In this document: positions 56,831 through 64,000 of the stretch, piece after piece
How positions within the stretch are numbered: position 1 is the stretch's first letter
Layout: each line of letters starts with the position of its first letter
NCBI GenBank assembly: GCA_037176705.1
Contig: CM073898.1
Coordinates: 35,963,488-36,027,487, forward strand
Source: Molossus alvarezi
Taxonomy: Eukaryota > Chordata > Mammalia > Chiroptera > Molossidae
Length of the DNA stretch: 64,000 nt
Direction: 5' to 3'
The notes under the pieces: model-generated
Seen by the model: only the letters and a program-made list of their open reading frames with translations
Databases searched by the model: none
Told to the model about the DNA's origin: nothing
Translations under genes and position numbers: made by a program

Positions 56831-58167
56831 TCATCTCACACAGCCACTATTATCTTACCGCTTTGGTCATATTTTAGTTATGCTTTTGGTTACAAACAAA
56901 ATAAACTGACTTTGCGGAAAACTGAATATATTTTCACACACTGAAAATTGCATAGAATTAGTGGAAAGTTGAAGAATCAGACCCCCCAAATGAGCAGGGG
57001 TTGATTGAAACTGGACACGTAGAACCACTGCCGTAGTCCTGTTCTCCTTCGTGAGCACAGCAGAGAGCTTTGGAAGCAGTGATGGTCAGAGTCCTAGTGG
57101 CTCTGCCTTCAGGTAGGATGCAGGCTCTACTGCTGCTACTGTTCCTGGATGGTTTCAGACTGGCTCTTGCTGATTTGCACAAACCACTGTAGAGTCAGTC
57201 TGAGCCTCGGGGCTGCCCAGGATAAAGTGAGGTCAAAGGCCCCCAACTTAGGTGTTAAGGCCCTAGAAGAAAGCCAAGACACCCCTCCTCTGCAGTTTTC
57301 AGAGTGGAAGATAAAATGATAAAACCTTTCCTTTCCTCCTTGAGACTTCTCCAGACAGAAGGCACTCAGGGATTGGGCAGCTACAATGGAGACATGCCCA
57401 CTAATCATGCTTAAATTGTTTAATTTATTGTCAGATCAAACATGCACTGGGCAATTTAGATAGGCAAGAAATATTTTAAGACTATTGCAATAGGGGAGAG
57501 AGCTTGAATGCAAAAAAGCAGGAGTTTTTGAATGCTGGGATGAGCCAGTGGAAAAGCATGGGAGGGAGTCAGAGGGAAGGTTGATCACTGAGATTAATCC
57601 ATCTGTGTTTGCTAATTGGCATTTATAAACATTAGGTTCCTGCCCTCCCACAAAGACTGGGTTTGAGGGCCCTTGTTTTTTTTTTTAGCATAACATTTCA
57701 AAGAGTTGGTTCCTAGGTACCTGAAAAAAAAAATATCCCTGGGTGGTAACACTTGTAAGAGGATGCAAGAAAATGTTTATCTGAAAGGGGTAGAAAAATA
57801 ATTTAGGATTGAAAGTTTTCTAAAGTAAATGCTTTAAGGAAAGGAAGGTAGATGTCTATAATAAATCAGCAAGACAACCATCTAAAGTTTAGTCAAACTA
57901 AGGAGAATGGTTGGTCTCAGCATGCTCATGTTCTGGTTCTCCAACTAGATAGAAAGCTTTCTAAGACTTCAGCTTATACTATTATTTATCTCTTTCCATT
58001 CCTGAGGATCTATCACCATAATCTTAAAATATAGCAATGGTAAAAGATGACTAAGCATTTACATAAACACTGTGAAAGTCATGACAAATCTTTTAGCTTT
58101 CTCTTTTCCCCCATCAAAACTTATTGGATACTATCTTACTTGAAGATTTCTCCAATAAGCTGAGGAT
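56831..58167. other. Unique DNA, moderately GC-richer at 57000-57300
   Basis: No exon, CpG island or repeat identified. Several short frames overlap on the minus strand, which is common in non-coding DNA of this composition. Confidence 0.4.
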
Positions 58168-58184
58168 AAAAATAGAGATATTTC

Positions 58185-58279
58185 GTCCTGGCCAGTTTGG
58201 CTCAGTGGTTGGAGCATTGGCCTGCAGACCAGAGAGTCTGGGGTTCAATTCCCACTAGGGGTATGTACCAAAAAATAAA
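58185..58279 (+). mobile_element. Head-only SINE insertion with A-tail and perfect target duplication
   Basis: About 85 bp of the type A tRNA-like head (GTCCTGGCCAGTTTGGCTCA, A box, B box GGGTTCAATTCCC, ...GGTATGTACC) followed directly by an A-rich tail. No body or CT tail. Target duplications AAAAATAGAGATATTTC at 58168-58184 and 58280-58296 are identical over 17 bp. Confidence 0.93.
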
Positions 58280-58296
58280 AAAAATAGAGATATTTC

Positions 58297-59194
58297 TAAA
58301 GGTATGAATACAAAATTAGATTAAATGTACTTTATACTGAAGGACAAATAGTTCCCAGGCTAAGTTTATTTTGGTTATCTAGAGATACTGATAAAGATAA
58401 TTTGAATTCTTGTCAGCAAGACTATTTGAATAAATAACAGCAACGAAAATCTAATTACACACCATTGGTTGTTGACCCCTTTGCAGATTTTCTGAAAACA
58501 TTACTACAATATTCACATGTGGGTTCTGTTTCACAACTAGTACATTGAGACCCCCACCCCCACCCCCTATATTTCCTTTAACAACATAAACTGAGGAAAC
58601 GTCAGTTTGTAAGAAATAGTCATGCTGTGTTGGGTTGCAGTAAAATTTGCAAAGTAAAGCTTGACTCTCACCACAACTATCCTATATTTCTGAAAATCTA
58701 TTTTAGGGTGACCTTATCTGAAATCCTCACAGTAAACCACTGTAGGAATTCAAAACAACCAAGCACTAACACTGAACTGCGATACCTCCAACATATATAT
58801 TTGGACAACTGGAATCCCTGTTTCTAGAAAGCCTTCCTGCCACTCAGTTTCTTCCCTCAGCACCCCATTGCCTTTGAGCACAACAGCAACCACAAATCCA
58901 GGAGGCTGCTGAAATGAACAATGCCAAAGCAGAAGCAATTGAGTTATATCAGTGTATTTCAGAACAGAAAGAAAAGGACATATTTAGAGTGTTTTCTACG
59001 ATGTTGTGAATTTACTCCAGAAAGCTAGAGATGGGATGAAATAAACTTGATTGGAAATCTGTGTGTGTGTGCACTCTTGTGCACATGCGTGTAGAATCTT
59101 AGACAAAGAAATATAAACCTTGATATTTCTTGCAAGCCAAGTTCCTCAAACAATAATGCTCATGCCTTAATACATTCTTATTTGTGATACAAAA
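58297..59194. other. Unique DNA
   Basis: Nothing recognised; a C-rich run sits near 58550-58566. Confidence 0.4.
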
Positions 59195-60357
59195 ACCTTT
59201 ATCACAAATGGCCCTCTTTATCTCTGGGCTCTCTACTAGGTTTTATTTATCTATATGTCTGTTTTTATGCCAGTCACATGCTGTTTGATTACTATGGCCT
59301 TGTAGTGTATTTTGATATCAGGTAGCGTGATTCCTCCAAATTTGTTCTTCTTTCTCAAAATTGCTGTGGCTACTCAAGGTCTTTTTTGGTTCCATATATA
59401 TTTTTGGATAATTTGTTCTAGTGTTGTGAACTACGTCATTGGTAATAGCAAATGCGTTGAATTTATAGATTGCTTTGGGTAGTGTGGACACACACTTTAA
59501 TGACGTTAATTCTTCCTGTTCATAAGCCTGGTATATACTTCCACTTTTTTGTATCTTCTTCAATTTCTTTCTTCAGTGTATTGTAATTGTCTGACTACAG
59601 ATTCTTTATATCCTTGGTTAAATTTATTCCTAGGTATTTAATTTTTTTTAAGCAATTGTGAATGGGATTGTTTTCTTAGTTTCTTTTTCTGATAGTTCAT
59701 AATTGGTGTACAAAAATCACTGATTTCTAGATATTTATTTTGTATCCTGCTACTTTTCTGAATTCATTTATCAGTTCTAGTAAGTTTTTGCTGAAATCTT
59801 TAGTGCTTGTAGTTTTTGCCCATTGAGTATGATGTTGGCTGTCATATATGGCCTTTCTTATATTGAGGTAGGATCTCTCTGTTCCCACTTTGCTGAGAGT
59901 TTTTATCATAAATGGGTGCTGGACTTATCAAATGTTTTTTTCTGCATGTATTGATAAGATCATGTGGTTTTTATCTTTCATTTTATTTATGTGGTGTATC
60001 ACGTTTACTGATTTGAGGATATCGTACCAACCTTACATCCCCGGAATTAATCCTACTTGATTGTAGTGTATGATCTTTTTAATGTACTGCTGGATCTAGT
60101 TTGCTAATATTTTATTATTTTAGCATCTATGTTCCTCAGGGATATTGGCCTATAATTTTCTTTCTTTCTAGTGTCATTATCTGGTTTTAGAATTAGGATA
60201 ATGCTAGCCTTGTAAAATAAGTTTGGGAGTCTTTGCTCCTTTTGAATTTTTTGGGTAAGTTTGAGCAGGTAGGTTTTACTTCTTTGAATGTTTGGTAAAA
60301 TTCACCTATGAAGCATTCAGTCCAGGACTTTTGGTTTCTTGAGAGTTTGTTTTTTTT
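59195..60357 (-). mobile_element. L1 ORF2 segment, inverted 5' part of a second 5'-inverted copy
   Basis: Antisense ORF2 from the reverse transcriptase region to the segment after it. Minus-strand fragments such as TKSLINEF-like text near 59780, LPKAIYKFNAFA and NYPKIYMEPKK are recognisable, but all frames are broken. Older than the L1s at 8.8-14.8 kb. Confidence 0.88.
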
Positions 60358-60788
60358 CATAGTCAATTAATATTTGACAAAGGAGGTAAAAGTATACAAT
60401 GGGGTAAAGATAGACTATTCAATAAATGGTGTTGGGAAAATTAGACAAATACATGTGGAAAAAGTGAAACTTAGACTGCCTTCGTAAACCACACACAAGA
60501 ATAAACTCTAAATGGATTAACAACTTCAATGTTAGACTCCAAACAAAAAAATCCTATCAGAAAACACAGGTAGTAAAATCTCTGACATTCTAGTAGCAGT
60601 GCTTTTCCCGACATTCTGCCTTGGGCAAGGGAAACAAACAAATCGGACAATATCAAACTTAAAAGCTTTTCACAGCAAAGGGAACCATCAACAAAATCTA
60701 AAGACACCCATTGAATGGGTGAACATATTTGCTGATGATACATCTGATAAGGGGTTAACATCCATAATTTATAAAGAGAACAGGATTT
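60358..60788 (+). mobile_element. L1 ORF2 segment, 3' part of the same copy
   Basis: Plus-strand ORF2: 'gtcaattaatatttgacaaa', 'aataaatggtgttgggaaaa', 'aagaataaactctaaatgga', 'gatgatacatctgataaggg'. It starts exactly where the antisense half leaves off in L1 coordinates. It ends inside ORF2 at GAGAACAGGAT followed by T's, without 3'UTR or A-tail, so the 3' end has been lost. Confidence 0.88.
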
Positions 60789-60884
60789 TTTTTTAACTTT
60801 ACTCTCCAAATGCTTGAAACATAATTAGAATATAATAATGGCAATGATGATTCTTTTTATTGGTAACGTGTTTTTACATTTATT

Positions 60885-61060
60885 ATGCATTTTTTCACAT
60901 GTATATATTTGAACCTCACTGAAACACCGTGAAGTCTAAAAAGTAGGCTTTTTCTCCATTTTACAAGATGAAAATACTGATGTCATTGACGAGTAAGTGA
61001 AAGAGCTCAGCATGGAATTCAGGTTTTCTGATGCCTAATTTACTGAGTTAACACATATAA
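60885..61060 (-). repeat. MIR relic
   Basis: 'aacctcactgaaacaccgtg' and 'ccattttacaagatgaaaat' follow the antisense MIR core. Confidence 0.6.
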
Positions 61061-61285
61061 AGAATTTAGCACACAGTTTGGTATATGGAAAATGCTCAAT
61101 TATCAGTATTATTAGTATCAGCAGTATTTTAATAAAAATTTACAATATCCCTTTTCTGAATCATATTGTCAACCAAAAGTATTACAATTTACAAGACATT
61201 TAGCCTGAGAAAGCATTTTCCTACATCCCTTTCTCATAAGATCTCTTTTATTTCACGATTTTAAAGGATATTGCTCATTCCTTCT
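61061..61285. other. Unique DNA
   Basis: Nothing recognised. Confidence 0.35.
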
Positions 61286-61300
61286 AAAACAGCAAGACCA

Positions 61301-61532
61301 GTCCGGCTGGTGTGGCTCAGTGGTTGAGCATTGACCCATGCATCAAGAGGTCCCTGGTTCGATTCCTGGCCAGGACACATGCCCAGGTTGTGGGCCTGAC
61401 CCCCAGTGGGGGGTATGCGGGAGGCAGCCAATCAATGTTCTCTCTCATCGATGTTTCTATCTCTCTCTCCCTTTCACTTCCTCTCTCTCTAAAATCAATA
61501 AAGAAAAAAATATCTTAAAAAAATAAATAAAT
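61301..61532 (+). mobile_element. Ves-like SINE (type B), young
   Basis: Complete: head with TCCGGCTGGTGTGGCTCAGT, A box, B box GGTTCGATTCC, CCCCAGTGGGGGGTATGC, CT tail, AAAATCAATAAAG and an (AAAT)n tail. Target duplications AAAACAGCAAGACCA (61286-61300 and 61533-61547) are perfect over 15 bp. The best-preserved type B copy here. Confidence 0.97.
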
Positions 61533-61547
61533 AAAACAGCAAGACCA

Positions 61548-62404
61548 TGTATTAGGCATATAAATTATTTGCCAGTAACCCCTGAATCAACTAGGCTGAT
61601 GTCTATGGTTAGCCTAATGAGAAAGTCACTGATTCTTTTCTTAGAATGCAAACTTATGCTCTTTTGCCCACTGGGATTCCTCTTTTACCACAAGTACACA
61701 GAACATCTGGGAGCCAGGGGTTCTATTGTTATTTAAAATGGCAATCTGCTGCAGTTGTCTGCTTTCCTTCACAAGCAATCCCACTGGAAATCTCAATCAC
61801 AACTTGGATGACTTGGATGCCAACCAAAAGGGGAATTATTTGCAACAGTGAAACTCAGGGAAAAAAAATAGATAAACTTCACTGACAAGCAAGTAATTTC
61901 TATTCTGCAGAAATGAATGTTGCGCTGTGATGCTGTGATCGACAGCTAATTTTGATAGACTCAGAACTGAAAAGGTTACAAATTAAACCCCCACCAAGCC
62001 CAGAAACAGTTAAAACTTCAAATGGATTAGGCCTATTTGATTCTTTATAAGCTTCATAAATTCATGAACCCTCTGCCCCAATTCTTACTGTCAAGGTGAT
62101 TTTAATGGTCTTTTATTCATGAAATTATTCTGTAAATGAATATGTAATCAACACTCACAAAACATGCAGTGCTAGCCTAGTTCTTTTGAGCAGGAATAAA
62201 TCACTTTTAGCATTGTTTATATTATTGTATTATTTATTTACTAGGATACTCACTTATTTATAAAATTTTTACTTTAAGTATTTTTGTTTTCCTAAGGACT
62301 GTAACAACAAGGTTAAGGAAGATACCAGAAGTAGCCTAAGGGAGAATATAGTATAATGCCTATATGTAGCAGTCACTCAGAACACAGATGCGTAAGTTCA
62401 GAAA
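61548..62404. other. Unique DNA
   Basis: Nothing recognised. Confidence 0.4.
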
Positions 62405-62406
62405 TA

Positions 62407-62524
62407 CAGAGTGGTCAAAAGTAGGTTTATCTGTATGGAAAATCACACAATAAATAATAAATAAGAATATAAGAATAAATTCTAGGTTTCTCATACAACT
62501 GTAAACCTACTTTTGTCCACCCTG
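62407..62524. mobile_element. Mariner-like MITE
   Basis: 118 bp with 23-bp terminal inverted repeats: CAGAGTGGTCAAAAGTAGGT... at 62407-62429 and its complement at 62502-62524, agreeing at 21 of 23 positions. TA dinucleotides flank both sides (62405-62406, 62525-62526), the target duplication of Tc1/mariner elements. The AT-rich interior has no coding capacity. The ends resemble mariner-derived MITEs of mammals, by recollection. Confidence 0.9.
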
Positions 62525-62526
62525 TA

Positions 62527-62949
62527 CTTGTATTGTTCTGAAGGTGGTTAACGAACTATCATTCTTAATTGCCAGAGTTCAGCATGGGTCCTAAAAGATT
62601 TCTGTAAGTTAGAGAAAAGGTCAGCCAGAGAGCTGGAAATAGTGACTCAATGTTCTGTGGTATAGTTTCAGTTATAATTGAACTGGTAAGGATGACCCCC
62701 TGATGTAGCTGTCAACTGTTTAAGAAATGATTGGTGTGTTCGGGACAGGCTGATGCCTGCAGGCACTCATTGAGTTGTTCATTTAGCACACAGTTATGTG
62801 CTGCACACAGTTTTACAAGTTGGAAATACAGTATAATCAATATCAAATCACCTATTTTAACTATAAGTTACTCAACTCAAGATAGTTTAAACAAACATGC
62901 AGATATATTGGTGCATGCAACAAGAAAGTTCAAGACGTGAACCTATCTT
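62527..62949. other. Unique DNA
   Basis: Nothing recognised. Confidence 0.4.
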
Positions 62950-62967
62950 TAGATGTGGCTAGATTTA

Positions 62968-63228
62968 TCTTTTTATTTTTATTTTTAAATCCTCGCCCAA
63001 GGATATATTTCCATTTATTTTCAGACAGAGTGAGAGGGAGGGGTTGAGAGAGAGAGAGAGAGAGAGAAACATCTGTGTGAGAGAAACATTGACTGGTTAC
63101 CTCCTGCAGGACCCTGACCAGGGCTGGGGGTGAACTGCAACCAAGGTATGTGCCCTTGACTGGAGTCAAACCCTCAACTCTTTGGTCCATGGGCTGATGG
63201 TCCAATTGCTGAGCCAAACCCACCAGGG
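62968..63228 (-). mobile_element. Ves-like SINE (type A), antisense
   Basis: T-rich tail, degraded stem-loop (TCCTCGCCCAAGGA), GA tract, body, head ending AAACCCACCAGGG. Target duplications TAGATGTGGCTAGATTTA (62950-62967) and TAGATGTGGCTGGATTTA (63230-63247), one mismatch in 18. Confidence 0.96.
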
Positions 63229-63247
63229 TTAGATGTGGCTGGATTTA

Positions 63248-64000
63248 AAGAGCCTCAATGGATGTCATTAGTATATTATTTCTGTCTTTATCATTCAGTT
63301 TTGTTTTTCTGTTTTTACTTCTGAGGCAGGTTTTCTTCATTTGGTAGTCTTTGAATTTGAAGGCATACAAGGTAAGAGCTTAAAAAAACTTCGTGGAAGA
63401 GACAAACTCTCCCTGTTAATAATCACAGTTTATGCCCCAGGATTGAATGGGATGGGATGTGTACATCAATAAGCAACACTGTAGAAAATGGAAACTCTCT
63501 GATTGCCCAGATCTGAAACTGAAGTAGGGATGGCAGTGGGTTGGTGGGCATATGAAAGAAATCTCCCTCTAAATAGAAACGCTAAGCACAGAAGAGAAGT
63601 GATTTCCTAAGAAAAACGGGAGTGGCATGGGCAGAATAATGAACTGAATGATGATCAAGCTGGTCAACAGTTGTCCACTGCTGAATTTATGTGAGTAGTT
63701 ATTCACTTTAAATGTTAAATATGTTGTGGTTTCTGATTAAAAGATTAAATAATTTTAAAATACAGCAGCTAAAATCATGAAATTTGAGAGGCTGGAGAAA
63801 AAACATATTCATTTGAGCTTTAGATAGTGGTGTTGTGTTCTTAAAAAATCATATGGAGATCGTTTATTTATTATTTTTACTTCTTCCTCAGTGTCAAATT
63901 CTTAAATGGGCAACTTTCCTTGTAGAAGGAGTGAGAAAGCCAGACTGATTTATTTTTGGCTCACTTTGAAAGCACTAGCCTTCTGGGTGGTGGTCTCCTA
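63248..64000. other. Unique DNA
   Basis: No gene or repeat recognised to the window end. Confidence 0.4.

Noticed and set aside
56035..57651. A cluster of overlapping short frames suggesting a gene
   Set aside because: They lie on both strands, lack recognisable domains and splice-consistent structure, and are of chance length.
3277..63223. Many 60-90 codon frames with PFHVDVSLSLP-like text
   Set aside because: They are conceptual translations of Ves-like SINEs on either strand, not genes.

Overview
This is vertebrate nuclear DNA, almost certainly from a bat and probably from Yangochiroptera. The window is AT-rich and I find no host protein-coding gene, tRNA, rRNA or other structural RNA gene. 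What dates and places it is the transposon set: about two dozen tRNA-derived SINEs of the bat Ves type (heads reading like GCCCTGGCCGGTTTGGCTCA, A and B boxes, pyrimidine-rich tails), L1 retrotransposons of several ages, ancient mammalian MIR, L2, MER5-like hAT and MaLR-type LTR relics, and one mariner-like MITE. Family names rest on my recognition of the sequences, with no database search. The species and bat family cannot be fixed.

Layout. 1-8.6 kb: unique DNA with SINEs, a 5'-truncated L1 flanked by unusually long (40 bp) direct repeats, a tandem pair of SINEs at 4.2-4.8 kb, an ancient antisense L1 (5.3-6.8 kb) carrying CA/GT repeats and a perfect hairpin, and LTR-like relics. 8.6-15.2 kb: the densest part. 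A younger L1 with a classic 5' inversion (8.78-10.46 kb) is followed by a SINE and then by a second L1 (10.78-14.81 kb). That second L1 keeps its 5'UTR, an ORF1 broken by one visible stop codon, the endonuclease part of ORF2 and the 3' end, but has lost the reverse transcriptase. It sits inside an older L1 relic and has matching target-site duplications. 15-41 kb: SINEs, a MaLR-type LTR, MIR/L2/MER5 relics, a CpG-richer patch near 19.6-20.1 kb, an unexplained open frame near 31 kb and a 42-bp tandem duplication near 40 kb. 41-49 kb: an L2 relic split by an unidentified insert, long CA/TA arrays and antisense L1 pieces. 49-64 kb: AT arrays, MIRs, a head-only SINE with perfect 17-bp target duplications (58.2 kb), a second 5'-inverted L1 (59.2-60.8 kb), a young SINE with a perfect 15-bp duplication (61.3 kb) and the MITE (62.4 kb).

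The only coding sequence I can support is decayed L1 ORF1 and ORF2. The region looks like a gene desert or a large intron shaped by L1 enzymatic activity: L1 copies itself and mobilises the pol III-transcribed SINEs in trans. I see no new gene system. The most unusual items are the head-only SINE insertion, two independent twin-primed L1s, the mariner-like MITE, a palindrome that looks template-switched, and a 3' stem-loop conserved in one SINE subfamily.
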